Shown piece after piece: positions 36,217 to 45,578 of a stretch of 64,000 bases of DNA. The stretch is taken from assembly GCF_003148685.1 (NCBI RefSeq), contig NZ_QGGR01000011.1, positions 186,001 to 250,000 on the forward strand, read 5' to 3'. Below the pieces are notes generated by a model. It did no database searches. It was not told the origin of the DNA and saw nothing but the letters and a program-made list of their open reading frames with translations. Origin of the DNA: Actinoplanes xinjiangensis (GTDB taxonomy: Bacteria; Actinomycetota; Actinomycetes; Mycobacteriales; Micromonosporaceae). Positions within the stretch are counted from its first letter, which is position 1, and every line of letters starts with the position of its first letter. The translations under genes were made by a program, and so were the position numbers.

Positions 36217-36699
36217 TCAGGTACGGCCGTCGCGTTCCTGAGCCTGCCGCAGCGAGCGCTCGTACGGCACCCAGTCGGCCAGCCGCACCGGGAGCCCCTC
36301 CGCCCGGAGCCGTTTCACGACCGCCGGATCGTCGTCGACGATCACCGCGATGACCCCGTCGCGGGCGAGCCGGCGCAGCTGCCCCAGCTTGAAGTCACGG
36401 GCCGGCCGCCGGTCGTCGTCGGGCCGCATCAGCAGCCGCCCGGCCGGTAGCCCGTGGGCGGCGAACCAGCGTTCGGTGACCGGCCGCAACCACTCGGGAC
36501 GCCCGGTCAGCCACACCAGCCGGTGATCCGGCGCGTACCGGTGGACCAGCTCGATCCCCTCGGGCAGCGGCGGGTCCCGGTCGGCGGCCGCGAAGAACGC
36601 CGCCCAGTTCTTCGGCCGCCGCGCGACATGCCGCAGACGGTGCCGCACGTCGGCGACCACCCCGTCGACATCGAAAACGGCGAACGGTGCGTCGGACAT
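36217..36699 (-). CDS. HAD-type phosphatase (polynucleotide-kinase 3'-phosphatase-like)
   Basis: A 160-residue HAD-fold protein: VFDVDGVVAD nucleophile motif, WLTGRP (motif II) and VIVDDDPAVV (motif IV). The layout resembles the phosphatase half of T4 polynucleotide kinase. Start ATG 36699 is preceded by AGGA; an upstream ATG at 36708 is possible. Confidence 0.8.
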   Translation of the reverse strand: MSDAPFAVFDVDGVVADVRHRLRHVARRPKNWAAFFAAADRDPPLPEGIELVHRYAPDHRLVWLTGRPEWLRPVTERWFAAHGLPAGRLLMRPDDDRRPARDFKLGQLRRLARDGVIAVIVDDDPAVVKRLRAEGLPVRLADWVPYERSLRQAQERDGRT

Positions 36700-36732
36700 G
36701 GTGATCATCCTGCCCGACGCGCCGGGAGGGTC

Positions 36733-37428
36733 TCAGACCGGCAGCGCCCGGATCCGGTCGACGATCTTGCGGCGGTCACTGTCGTCGCCGCCCAGATTCG
36801 CCCCGTCGACGGCGGCCAGCAGTTCGGTCCGCTCGGCGTCGGTGAAACGCCGCAGGTTCGTCTCGGCCAGCACCAGCGCCTGATACTGCTCGTTGGCGGT
36901 GACCGGCACGGTGATCGCCCCGGTCAGGGTGGCCGCGTCGACGAGCCGCGGATCACCCTGCATCAGGCCGAGCAGCAGCACCCGGACCGGCCCGGACGCC
37001 GTCGGGAACAGCACCTTGACCTCGTCCGGGTCGAAGGTCCGCTGACTGGCGAACGCCGCGGCCCGGCCGACGAGGTGATCCTGCACCTGCTTGCGGACGG
37101 TGTAGAAGCTGCCGCCCACCAACTGCGTGTGGATCACCCCGTACGCCTCGGCGATCTCCGCCAGCTCGGTGTTGGCGAGCAGCCGGGCGGTCCGCGGCGC
37201 CCCGTGCGTGGCCATCTCCCGCACCAGCCGCAACTCGAACCCGTCGACGCCCACCACGAGCGCCTGGAGGTGGGGCAGCACGAACGGGCTGACCAGCAGC
37301 AGCCCACCGGTGATCACGAGGACGACGAGGGCGGCACCCGGATCGGGGGAGAAGAAGGTCTTCCACCCGGCCACCATCAGCACGGCCACCCCGGCGCCGC
37401 CGACCGCCCACAACCACCATCGATTCAT
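36733..37428 (-). CDS. Hypothetical two-TM membrane protein
   Basis: A 231-residue protein with two N-terminal membrane segments (WWLWAVGGAGVAVLMVAGW and ALVVLVITGGLLLVSPFVL), then a ~165-residue cytosolic domain with regular hydrophobic positions. Unrecognised. It lies next to the HAD phosphatase on the same strand, 24 bp upstream, so may be cotranscribed. Confidence 0.7.
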   Translation of the reverse strand: MNRWWLWAVGGAGVAVLMVAGWKTFFSPDPGAALVVLVITGGLLLVSPFVLPHLQALVVGVDGFELRLVREMATHGAPRTARLLANTELAEIAEAYGVIHTQLVGGSFYTVRKQVQDHLVGRAAAFASQRTFDPDEVKVLFPTASGPVRVLLLGLMQGDPRLVDAATLTGAITVPVTANEQYQALVLAETNLRRFTDAERTELLAAVDGANLGGDDSDRRKIVDRIRALPV

Positions 37429-37463
37429 GCCGCTGAACCTATCGGCTCACCCCGCCCGCCGGG

Positions 37464-37560
37464 TCATCCCTTGAGACCGGTATGTGCCAGACCTTCGATG
37501 ATCCGGAGCCGGGCCGTCACGAAGACCACCAGCACCGGGCCCGCGGTCATCAAGGCCGCG
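37464..37560 (-). pseudogene. C-terminal remnant of a sugar ABC-transporter permease
   Basis: The minus strand reads ...GPAALMTAGPVLVVFVTARL, then RIIEGLAHTGLKG and stop. This matches the typical last ~33 residues of MalG/UgpE-type permeases, which end in FVEGLTAGAVKG. No upstream permease body is present, so it is a truncated fossil. Confidence 0.5.
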
Positions 37561-37663
37561 GGCCCGCGCGGTCTGATCTCATCTGCGCGGGGTGACGCGA
37601 CCGCCTTCCGATCCGTCGAGGCTGTAACCGAGACGGAGACGGATCGGCGGAGGTGGTGGCGCG

Positions 37664-38131
37664 TTGAACACGACGATCGCCGCGTCGGTGGCGCTGTCGG
37701 CGCTGGCGCTGTTGCTGCTCTGCGGCCTGGCCTTCGGCCGCCGCCGCCAGCGGGCGTTCATCCGGGAGGGCCCGGTCTTCACCGCCCGGTTCCGCACCGC
37801 CGGACCCCGCCCACCGGGCTGGCGCGGCCTGCACGGGCGCTGGTCACGGCGGATGTTCGCCTACTGGCGCGACGACGTGCTGGTGATCCGCCGGGGCCCG
37901 CTGTGCGACCGGCGGCTGCGGCTGAACGCGCAGGTCACGTTCGCCGGCGTGTACGGGCTGTCCGGCCGGCGCGGGGCCATCGCCGTGCACCTGCGCCTGC
38001 CGGACGGCTCGTTGCTGGAGGTCACCGCGCCGGCCGGGGACCGCGCCGAACTGGTCGGCCCGTACCTTGCGGCCGCCATGAGCCACCTGCCCCGGGCCCC
38101 ACTGCGCCGCCGCGACCGCCGCCGGCGGTGA
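37664..38131 (+). CDS. Small membrane-anchored protein (DUF2550-like)
   Basis: A 155-residue protein with one N-terminal membrane segment (VALSALALLLLCGLAF), then a basic domain with GRWSRRMFAYWRDDVLVIRRG. The layout suits the actinobacterial DUF2550 family, which is by-eye recognition only. TTG start at 37664 after a strong GGAGGTGG. Confidence 0.65.
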   Translation: MNTTIAASVALSALALLLLCGLAFGRRRQRAFIREGPVFTARFRTAGPRPPGWRGLHGRWSRRMFAYWRDDVLVIRRGPLCDRRLRLNAQVTFAGVYGLSGRRGAIAVHLRLPDGSLLEVTAPAGDRAELVGPYLAAAMSHLPRAPLRRRDRRRR

Positions 38132-38182
38132 GGGACCAGAAATTTCGGGGCATCAGGCGGATCCGGCCCGGCGGACATGCCG

Positions 38183-38220
38183 GAAAGGGGGCCCGACGGT
38201 ACGCCGCCGGGCCCCCTTTC
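38183..38220. terminator. Bidirectional terminator hairpin
   Basis: Perfect 13-bp stem (GAAAGGGGGCCCG / CGGGCCCCCTTTC) with a 12-nt loop and short A/T tails on each side, between convergent genes. Confidence 0.75.
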
Positions 38221-38227
38221 CTCCCCC

Positions 38228-39565
38228 TCACCCGCGGTAATGCCTCAGGAAGAGTGCCTCGGCGTGGGCCAGCCGGGCGATCTCGCCCGGGTCGACACTC
38301 TCGTTCGGGGCGTGGATCGCCGCCAGGGGCTCCTCCACACCGATCAGGATGATCTCCGCCTCCGGATAGGTGGAGGCGAACACGTTGCACAGCGGGATCG
38401 AGCCGCCCTGACCGAGCGTGGCCATCTCCCGGCCGTACGACTCGTGCATCGCCGCGGCCAGCGCCCGGTAGGCCGGCCCGCCGGTGCGGGCCTCGAACGG
38501 CTGGCCCAGTGCCTCGGGCTCGACGGTCACCCGTACACCCCAGGGCGCCGCCGCGTGCAGGTGCGTGATCAGCGCGTCCTGCGCCTTGGCCGCGTCCGTG
38601 CCCGGCGGCACCCGCAGGTTGAGCCGGGCCCGGGCGCGTGGCTGGATCGCCGCGGCCGAGCCGACCACCGGCGGGCAGTCGATGCCGAGCACCGTCACCG
38701 CCGGCCGCGCCCACAGCATGTCCGCGACCGTGCCGTCGCCCAGCAGCGCCACCCCGTCGTGCAGCCCGGCATCGGCACGGAACTGCGCGTCCGGGTACGG
38801 CGCCCCGGTCCACGTCCGGGTGTTGTCCAGCCCGGCGATCGTGGTGTTGCCGGCCCGGTCCCGCAACGACGACAGAATCTGGATCAGCGCGGCCAGCGCG
38901 TCCGGGGCCGGTCCGCCGAACATGCCCGAGTGCACCTCGCCGGCCAGCGCCCCGACCGTCACCACCACGTTGGCCAGCCCGCGCAGCGTCACCGTGGCGG
39001 CCGGCACCCCGACCGCCGCGTTGCCGGTGTCGCAGACCAGGATCGTGTCGGCCTTCAGCAGACCCGGATGACGTTCGACGAAGTCCTCCAGGCCGCCGGT
39101 GCCCTGTTCCTCCGAACCCTCGACGATCAGTTTGAGGTTGACCGGGATGTCGTCGCCGAGCGCCCGCAGTGCCGTCAGGTGCATGACGATGTTGCCCTTG
39201 CAGTCGGCGGCGCCGCGGCCGTACCAGCGGCCGTTCACCTCGGTGAGGGCGAACGGAGGGGTACGCCACTCGGCCTCGTCCAGCGGCGGCTGCACGTCGT
39301 AGTGGGCGTAGAGCAGCACCGTCGGTGCGTCCGGGTCGGCGCACGGGCGTACCCCGTAGACCGCGTTGCTGCCGTCGCTGGTCTCCCGCAGGCTCAGCCC
39401 GGTGAAGCCGACCTCCGCGAAGCGGTCCACCACCCAGTTCGCCGCCCTCGTGCACTCCCGGGGCGGGAACTGCCGCGGGTCGGCCACCGACGGGATCGCC
39501 ACCAGTTCCGCCAGGTCGGTGCGGGCCCGGCCCATCAGCGCGTCGATGTCCGCTCGCAGCCCCAT
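38228..39565 (-). CDS. M20-family metallo-dipeptidase
   Basis: A ~445-residue M20 exopeptidase. Metal-site motifs: YAHYDVQPP, GRGAADCKGN and EGSEEQGT. The dimerisation insertion is present. Relatives hydrolyse dipeptides such as carnosine. Start used ATG 39565, sharing one base with the stop of the upstream gene; GTG 39568 would give a GTGA overlap. It is the last gene of an operon with an APC antiporter and a small membrane protein, which suggests uptake and breakdown of an amino-acid derivative. Confidence 0.88.
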   Translation of the reverse strand: MGLRADIDALMGRARTDLAELVAIPSVADPRQFPPRECTRAANWVVDRFAEVGFTGLSLRETSDGSNAVYGVRPCADPDAPTVLLYAHYDVQPPLDEAEWRTPPFALTEVNGRWYGRGAADCKGNIVMHLTALRALGDDIPVNLKLIVEGSEEQGTGGLEDFVERHPGLLKADTILVCDTGNAAVGVPAATVTLRGLANVVVTVGALAGEVHSGMFGGPAPDALAALIQILSSLRDRAGNTTIAGLDNTRTWTGAPYPDAQFRADAGLHDGVALLGDGTVADMLWARPAVTVLGIDCPPVVGSAAAIQPRARARLNLRVPPGTDAAKAQDALITHLHAAAPWGVRVTVEPEALGQPFEARTGGPAYRALAAAMHESYGREMATLGQGGSIPLCNVFASTYPEAEIILIGVEEPLAAIHAPNESVDPGEIARLAHAEALFLRHYRG

Positions 39566-39978
39566 CACGCCACGTCCTCGAGTTTGAGATCGTCGACGAC
39601 GTCCTGGAACGACTCGAGATAGACCGGGCAGTACACCTTGATGATCAGCAGCTGGCCCTGGACCACCTTGTTGTCGGCGATCACCGGGCGTTGTCCGGGC
39701 CCGCCCGCACCGTTGGTCAGCTGGCCGTGGAGGATCCCGCGGCGCAGTGCGTCGTCCGGGTCGAGGCAGACCGCCCCGCCGTCCGCGCCGAGCGTGTTGA
39801 CCAGCTGCTCGGTCGACGGCGCCCGCAGCCCGGCGGCGGACAGTTCGGCCTGCAACTGCTGCGCCTTCCCGGTGGCCTGTGCGGCCTGGTAGTCGTTGCT
39901 GTAGGTGATCAGGCCGATGCCGGCGAACAGCACGACCGTCAGTCCGGAAAGGGTGTAGAGCAGCGTGTTGGCTCTCAT
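39565..39978 (-). CDS. Small anchored membrane protein in APC operon
   Basis: A 137-residue protein with one N-terminal membrane segment (LYTLSGLTVVLFAGIGLITY) and an extracytoplasmic remainder with two Cys. ATGA overlap with the APC gene and 1-3-bp junction with the peptidase. No family known to me. Coupled translation implies a joint job with the transporter. Confidence 0.75.
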   Translation of the reverse strand: MRANTLLYTLSGLTVVLFAGIGLITYSNDYQAAQATGKAQQLQAELSAAGLRAPSTEQLVNTLGADGGAVCLDPDDALRRGILHGQLTNGAGGPGQRPVIADNKVVQGQLLIIKVYCPVYLESFQDVVDDLKLEDVA

Positions 39979-41387
39979 GACGCCGGTGCCTCCTTCCAGG
40001 ACGGTTTGCGCAGGCGATAGAAGAGGTACGGCACCAGCAGGCCCAGGCCGAGCGCGCCGCCGGCGACGATCAGCAGGTAGGTGCCGACGCTGCCGGAGCC
40101 GAACTGCGACGGCGGGATGAAGCCGATCAGCAGGGCCGCCAGCGATGCCGCGAACCCGATGCCGCAGAGCCCGGTGATCATCGGGGCGCGGTAGCCGCGG
40201 GGATGGTCCGGCTGGGTTCTGCGCAGCCGTACGGCGGCCACGAACATCAGCAGGTACATGATCAGGTAGACCTGGGTGGTGATCACCGAGAAGATCCAGT
40301 ACGCGCTGGAGACGTCCGGGATGAACGCGTACGCCAGTGCGATCACCGTCGTGACCAGGCCCTGGACGACCAGGATGTTCTGCTGTACGCCGTGCTTGTT
40401 CAGCTTCTGCAGGAACGGCGGCAGGTAGCCCTCCTGCCGGGAGATCAGCAGCAGGCCCTTCGACGGCCCGGCCAGCCAGGTCAGCATGCCGCCCAGGGAG
40501 GCCGCGACCAGCATGATGCCGAGGATCGGGGTGAGCCACTGGGTGCCGAACTCGGCGAACACCGCGTCGAACGCCTGCATCACCCCGGCGGTGAGCGACA
40601 GCTGCTCGGCCGGCACCACCCAGCTGATCGCCAGCGCGGGCAGGATGAAGATCAGCAGGACCAGTCCCATGGACAGGAACATCGCCCGCGGGAACTCCCG
40701 GCCCGGGTTCTTCAGCGAGCCGACGTGCACAGCGTTCATCTCCATGCCCGAGTAGGACAGGAAGTTGTTGACGATCAGCACCAGGCTGGACAGACCCGCC
40801 CAGGCCGGCAGCAGATGGTCGGAGGTCATCGGGGCGGCCGACTCGTTGCCCTGGCCCAGGAACACCATGCCCAGGACCACGAGCAGGGCGCCGGGGATCA
40901 GCGTGCCGATGATCAGGCCACCGCTGGCCAGTCCGGCGACACCACTGGTGCCACGCGACGAGATCCACACTCCGGTCCAGTAGCAGACCATGATCACGAT
41001 GGCGGTCCAGACGCCGCTGGAGGCCAGTTCGGGGTTGATGACGTAGGCGAGGGTGCTCGCCACGAACCCGAGCAGGCTCGGGTAGTAGAAGATCGTCATG
41101 GCGAACTGGCACCACACCGCGAGGAAGCCCAGTGGCTTGTTCAGCCCCTGGCTCACCCAGTTGTAGACGCCGCCGGACCAGCCGGACGCCAGCTCGGCCG
41201 AGACCAGCGCGGTCGGCAGCAGGAACACCACGGCCGGCACCAGGTACAGGAAGATACTGGCCAGACCGTAGACGGCCATCGTCGGCGACGGTCGCAGGCT
41301 GGCCACCGAACTCGTGGTCATCAATGCCAGCGCGACCCAGGAAATGTAGTTGATGGTCCGCTTGGCGGACACGTCGGTCGAGCTCAC
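39975..41387 (-). CDS. APC-family amino acid antiporter (glutamate:GABA-like)
   Basis: A 470-residue, ~12-TM APC transporter. Signature KNPGREFPRAMFLSM and the TM1 stretch SWVALALMTTSSVASLRPSP match the GadC/YjeM branch. GTG start at 41387 after GAGGGAGG. First gene of an operon with a small membrane protein and an M20 peptidase; it likely exchanges amino-acid derivatives. Confidence 0.9.
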   Translation of the reverse strand: MSSTDVSAKRTINYISWVALALMTTSSVASLRPSPTMAVYGLASIFLYLVPAVVFLLPTALVSAELASGWSGGVYNWVSQGLNKPLGFLAVWCQFAMTIFYYPSLLGFVASTLAYVINPELASSGVWTAIVIMVCYWTGVWISSRGTSGVAGLASGGLIIGTLIPGALLVVLGMVFLGQGNESAAPMTSDHLLPAWAGLSSLVLIVNNFLSYSGMEMNAVHVGSLKNPGREFPRAMFLSMGLVLLIFILPALAISWVVPAEQLSLTAGVMQAFDAVFAEFGTQWLTPILGIMLVAASLGGMLTWLAGPSKGLLLISRQEGYLPPFLQKLNKHGVQQNILVVQGLVTTVIALAYAFIPDVSSAYWIFSVITTQVYLIMYLLMFVAAVRLRRTQPDHPRGYRAPMITGLCGIGFAASLAALLIGFIPPSQFGSGSVGTYLLIVAGGALGLGLLVPYLFYRLRKPSWKEAPAS

Positions 41388-41418
41388 GCCGCCTCCCTTC
41401 GTGACAGAGCGGCTACTG

Positions 41419-41437
41419 CGGGCATCGTCGATGCCCG
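41419..41437. terminator. Short terminator-like palindrome after the ThrE gene
   Basis: CGGGCATCG-T-CGATGCCCG in the 83-bp gap between the ThrE-like stop (minus) and the APC gene start. Confidence 0.4.
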
Positions 41438-41470
41438 ACGGGCCGCACCGCCTCATCCGTGGGGAACGGT

Positions 41471-42721
41471 TCACGTGCGTTCCGTGCGGAGGATGCCGGT
41501 GCGGCCGAACGTGCGGGCCAGCGCCCGGAAGATCGGATGGCCGCAGAGCACGCCCAGCGCCACCGCCACCATCGACCCGGCCGCGCCGAGCAGGTCCTGG
41601 GAACCGATGTCGGAGCTGCGGGCCAGGTATTCGGTCAGGCCGATCAGGCTGAGCGCCCCCGGCACCAGCAGCCAGAACCCGGGCAGGAACGACACCAGCG
41701 CCGGCGGCCCGGAGGGAAACCGCTCCACGATGTACGCCACGACGGTCAGCACCAGCGCGCCGACGAACCCGCTGAGGTACCCGCCGAGCAGGATGCCGCC
41801 GAGATACTGACCGGTCCAGCCGGCGTAGAGGACGAGGCAGAGCCACCCGAGGGTCCGTGGCGGGCCGGAGTAGACCAGGTAGCAGCCGAGCCCCACGACG
41901 CCCGCCCCCAGCCACGGCGCCCAGCCGCCGATCGAGTTCTCCGGTGCGCTGACCGGCACCGCGTACCGGGGGAGGTCCACCACCTGTGCCGCCCCGATGA
42001 TGCCGAAGGCGAGCAGCATGAGTTGCAGGATGCCCGCGACCAGCCGGCTCGCCCCGGTGACCATCTCGGCCGCGGACAGTTCCACCACCGCCATGGTGAG
42101 CATGGCTCCGGGCAGGAACGTGGCCAGCGGCGCCACCATGGCCCGCAGGTCGGCGTCCGCCCAGCCGCTGTCGGCCAGCAGGAAGGTGCTCGCGGCGACG
42201 GCGAACGACGCGGTCACCGGCATGATCATCTGGACGCTGGCCCAGCGGGCCCCGACCGTCTTGAACACCCCGACCAGCGCACCGAAGATCCCGGCGAGCA
42301 GCAGATCGGACCAGGTCGGCTGGAGGATGAGGCAGATCCCGGCGGTCAGCACCGCGAAACCGAGGATCTGCACCGGCAGGGGGAACCGCGCCGGCATCAC
42401 CGCGATCGCCCGTAGCCGTCCGATCCCCTCCGCGGGGGTGATCCCGGCCCGCTCGGCCGCCTTCAGCACGTCGTAGACGGCGGCCGTCTGGTCCAGCCGC
42501 AACCCGCCGTTCAGCAGCCGGGTCGGCTCCATCGTGGCCGGCTCGCCCGGATCCAGGGCGACCACCAGATAGGTGGGCAGCACACTGACCCGGGCCTGCG
42601 GGGCACCGTACGCCCGGGCCACCCGCAGCAGCCGTTCCTCGATCTGGTTGACCGCCTCACCGGCCGAGGTGAGCGCGCTGCCCAGATACTGGAGGAACTC
42701 CTGCAGCTCCACGCTCTTCAT
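41471..42721 (-). CDS. Threonine/serine exporter, ThrE family
   Basis: A ~416-residue protein with an N-terminal cytosolic region (FLQYLGSALTSAGEAVNQIEERLLRVARAYG) followed by ~10 membrane segments in two halves (ThrE_1, then ThrE_2). It exports threonine or serine. Start taken as ATG 42721, where similarity begins; an in-frame GTG lies at 42760. Confidence 0.88.
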   Translation of the reverse strand: MKSVELQEFLQYLGSALTSAGEAVNQIEERLLRVARAYGAPQARVSVLPTYLVVALDPGEPATMEPTRLLNGGLRLDQTAAVYDVLKAAERAGITPAEGIGRLRAIAVMPARFPLPVQILGFAVLTAGICLILQPTWSDLLLAGIFGALVGVFKTVGARWASVQMIMPVTASFAVAASTFLLADSGWADADLRAMVAPLATFLPGAMLTMAVVELSAAEMVTGASRLVAGILQLMLLAFGIIGAAQVVDLPRYAVPVSAPENSIGGWAPWLGAGVVGLGCYLVYSGPPRTLGWLCLVLYAGWTGQYLGGILLGGYLSGFVGALVLTVVAYIVERFPSGPPALVSFLPGFWLLVPGALSLIGLTEYLARSSDIGSQDLLGAAGSMVAVALGVLCGHPIFRALARTFGRTGILRTERT

Positions 42722-42829
42722 CGGCTGCACGCTAGGGACGGTGGCGGGTCCCGGACTCACCCCGGGCGGGTGATCCAGTGCGCCCCGGAAACCACGAAGC
42801 TGACCGGCGTGTCATCGACAGGTGTGCAA

Positions 42830-43160
42830 TCGAAGAAGGCCGGAGCGGGCGTACTGCTGGCCGCCTGCGGCCGGCTCCACCATCCTGGCCTGCGGCTTGC
42901 TCTCGGTCGGCTCGGCCGGCTCGGCCGGCACCGTCCTGGCCGCGGTCGGCATGACCCCGCTGCAGGCCGGGCTGGCCACGTTGCCGGCGGCAGCCGCGAT
43001 GATCGCCGCCACGCCGCTGATCACCCCGCTCGCCGTGCGGATCGGGCCGGGGCGTCGGTCCTGATGACGGTCATGTGCGCCGCCGGTGTCGCGCTTATCG
43101 TGTTGATGCGCCGGTACCGGGCCGCACGGCCGCACGCCGTGCACCTGGCCGCCGGCCCGT
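42830..43160 (+). pseudogene. MFS transporter remnant
   Basis: Two short hydrophobic stretches in different frames, STILACGLLSVGSAGSAG...GMTPLQAGLATLPAAAAM and VLMTVMCAAGVALIVLMRRY, resemble late membrane segments of DHA2 exporters. No intact gene lies in the 42722-43181 gap. Probably a decayed transporter. Confidence 0.5.
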
Positions 43161-43181
43161 CCCCTCAGGAGGAGACCAGCG

Positions 43182-44279
43182 ATGACCGACCTTTTTCGCC
43201 GCCGGATGGACCTCGCGATCGACCAGGCCACCGACGCGGGGCTGACCGGTCTGCTCGTCACGCCCGGACCCGACCTGATCTACTTCACCGGCTACCGGCC
43301 GGTGATCACCGAACGGCTCACCCTGCTGGTGCTCGCCGCCGGCCGGGACCCGCATCTGATCGTCCCGGTGCTGGAACGCCCGGACGCCGTGCGGGCCGCC
43401 GGTGCGGGCGCGGTGACGATCACCGGCTGGGCCGACGGTGCCGACCCGTTCGCGGCCGCGGCACCGCTGCTCGACCCGAAGGGCCGCTATGCGGTGTCGG
43501 ACAACGCGTGGGCGCTGCATCTGCTGGGCCTTCAGCAGGTGCTGCCCGGGGCGGCCTGGACGTCGATGACCACGGCACTGCCGATGCTGCGGGCGGTCAA
43601 GGACGCCGACGAGGTGCGCCGGCTGGCGGCGGCCGGTGCGGCCGCCGACGCGGCCTACGAGCAGATCGTGGGGGTACGGTTCGCCGGCCGCACCGAACAC
43701 CAGATCGGCACCGACCTGGCCGCGCTGCTGCGTGAGCACGGGCACTCACAGGTCGACTTCACCGTGGTCGGGTCGGGCCCGAACGGGGCGAACCCGCATC
43801 ACGAGATGGGCGAACGGGTGATCACCGACGGCGACATGGTGGTCCTCGACTTCGGTGGTCTCAAGGACGGGTACGGGTCGGACACCACCCGTACCGTGCA
43901 CGTGGGCGAGCCGACCGCCCAGGAGCGCGAGGTGTTCGACGTCGTTTTGGAGGCGCAGCAGGCCGCGTTCGAGGCGGTGCGGCCCGGGGTGGCGTGCGAG
44001 GAGATCGACCGGATCGCCCGGGACGTGATCACCCGGGCCGGGTACGGGGAGTTCTTCATCCACCGCACCGGGCACGGTATCGGGCTGACCACGCACGAGC
44101 CGCCGTACCTGGTGGCGGGGGAGCGGCGTCCGCTCGTACCGGGCATGTGTTTCTCGATCGAGCCGGGCATCTATCTGCCGGGCCGGTTCGGGGTGCGCAT
44201 CGAGGACATCGTCACGGTCACCGGCGACGCCGGACGCCGGCTCAACAACACCAGCCGTGACCTGCGCATCGTCGCCTGA
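43182..44279 (+). CDS. M24-family Xaa-Pro aminopeptidase-like
   Basis: A 365-residue pita-bread metallopeptidase: N-terminal creatinase-like domain and C-terminal catalytic domain with VLDFGGLKDGYGSDTTR (two Asp), TGHGIG (His), FSIEPGIY (Glu) and VRIEDIV (Glu), all five metal ligands. Removes N-terminal residues before Pro. Ends 5 bp from the convergent subtilase gene. Confidence 0.93.
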   Translation: MTDLFRRRMDLAIDQATDAGLTGLLVTPGPDLIYFTGYRPVITERLTLLVLAAGRDPHLIVPVLERPDAVRAAGAGAVTITGWADGADPFAAAAPLLDPKGRYAVSDNAWALHLLGLQQVLPGAAWTSMTTALPMLRAVKDADEVRRLAAAGAAADAAYEQIVGVRFAGRTEHQIGTDLAALLREHGHSQVDFTVVGSGPNGANPHHEMGERVITDGDMVVLDFGGLKDGYGSDTTRTVHVGEPTAQEREVFDVVLEAQQAAFEAVRPGVACEEIDRIARDVITRAGYGEFFIHRTGHGIGLTTHEPPYLVAGERRPLVPGMCFSIEPGIYLPGRFGVRIEDIVTVTGDAGRRLNNTSRDLRIVA

Positions 44280-44284
44280 CCCGG

Positions 44285-45502
44285 TCAGCGTGCCGGGGTG
44301 CGGGGGTCGAGCGGCACCGGCTTGCCCTCCGCAGCGGGCGCGAGCAGGCGTGCGGCCACCTCGGCGGCGCTGATGCGGCCGGGCACGGTCCGTTCGGCGA
44401 TCATCGCGCTGACCACGGCGGCCGCGAACGACGTCCCGCTCCACCGGGCGTACCCCTGGAAGATCTTCTCGTGCCGGGTGGCCGGTGCGGGCCCGTCGCC
44501 GTCCGGGTCCTCCCAGACCGAGACCGGCCCGGTCAGGTAGGTGCTCTCCAGATCGGTGCCCGGCGCCGTGGCGGTGATCCACGGGCCCTGGGCGCTGAAC
44601 GGGGCACCCTCCGCGCCGACCGCGACGACCTCGGCGAAGGCCGCCGGGAACGCCGGTTTGCGGGCGCGGCCGTCGGTCAGGTAACCGTGGTTGCCGGCGG
44701 CGGCCACCACCACCGTGTCCCGGCTGAGCCGCTGGAGGGCGGTGGCCAGCAGCAGGGGCCCGGCTCCGTCGTCGGTGTAGCAGACGAACGACAGGTTCAG
44801 CACGTCCACCCCGGCCCGGCCGGCGGCGACGATCTGATGGGCGGCGGTCCACCCGTCGGCGGTGCCGTCCAGCGCCGGATACACCCGGAGGCCGGCCCCG
44901 GGAGCGTACCGGCGCACCAGCCCGGCGATGAAGGTGGCGTGACCGGTCTCGGCCGGCACCGGCCCGCCGTCACCGGCGCCCGGGTAGGGGCCGGTCCAGG
45001 CGCCGGTGAGGTACTCGTGGTTGCACATCGCGGTGTCGACCAGGCCGACGGTGACCCCGTTCGGCGCCGCACCGGGATCGCCCGCCCAGGCCGGCCGCGC
45101 GACGGCCCGGGGCGCGCCGCCACCGCCGTGCGAGACCTCACCGGCCGGAGCGGCCCCGGAGACGCCGGGCTTCTTGCGGCCGTGCACCTGACCCATGATG
45201 CGGTTCTTGCCGAGCAGCGGTGTCCACCCGTGGTATCGCTCGCCGAAACCGGCGCGGACGGCCGCCAGGATGCGGTCGAGCGCCGGCCGGTTCTGGTCCG
45301 GGGCGCCCAGCGCGGTGGCCGCGCGTTCCGGCTCCGGCAGCGTGACCAGGGCCAGGTCCAGCACGTCACTGGTCTGCGGGGTGGCGTAGAGCCGTCCCGG
45401 ATCGCTCGCGGCCCGTTCCCGGGCCTCGTCCAGCGCGGTCAGCAGCAGCCCGAGGTGTGGCAGCGCGACCACCAGCTGGGTCGGTTCGGCAACAGACGTC
45501 AT
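44285..45502 (-). CDS. Cytoplasmic subtilisin-like protease (S8) of the CHAT module
   Basis: A 405-residue subtilase with catalytic Asp156 (VGLVDTAMC), His188 (ETGHATF) and Ser358 (SGTSFA); oxyanion Asn271 in AAAGNHG. There is no signal peptide, unusual for S8 enzymes. An N-terminal ~140-residue region has no known family. Start ATG 45502; 76-bp divergent gap to the CHAT gene. Probably processed or released by the CHAT protein. Confidence 0.88.
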   Translation of the reverse strand: MTSVAEPTQLVVALPHLGLLLTALDEARERAASDPGRLYATPQTSDVLDLALVTLPEPERAATALGAPDQNRPALDRILAAVRAGFGERYHGWTPLLGKNRIMGQVHGRKKPGVSGAAPAGEVSHGGGGAPRAVARPAWAGDPGAAPNGVTVGLVDTAMCNHEYLTGAWTGPYPGAGDGGPVPAETGHATFIAGLVRRYAPGAGLRVYPALDGTADGWTAAHQIVAAGRAGVDVLNLSFVCYTDDGAGPLLLATALQRLSRDTVVVAAAGNHGYLTDGRARKPAFPAAFAEVVAVGAEGAPFSAQGPWITATAPGTDLESTYLTGPVSVWEDPDGDGPAPATRHEKIFQGYARWSGTSFAAAVVSAMIAERTVPGRISAAEVAARLLAPAAEGKPVPLDPRTPAR

Positions 45503-45578
45503 AAAATCCAGATTAAACATAATTTTGTACGAATACAGCGCGCTGCCGAGAGAGCACACCACCGGGAGGACCGTGGGG
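45503..45578. promoter_or_regulatory. A/T-rich divergent promoter between S8 protease and CHAT genes
   Basis: 76 bp of unusually A/T-rich sequence (AAAATCCAGATTAAACATAA, then TTTTGTACGAATAC) between two opposing starts. It likely carries both promoters. Confidence 0.5.
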
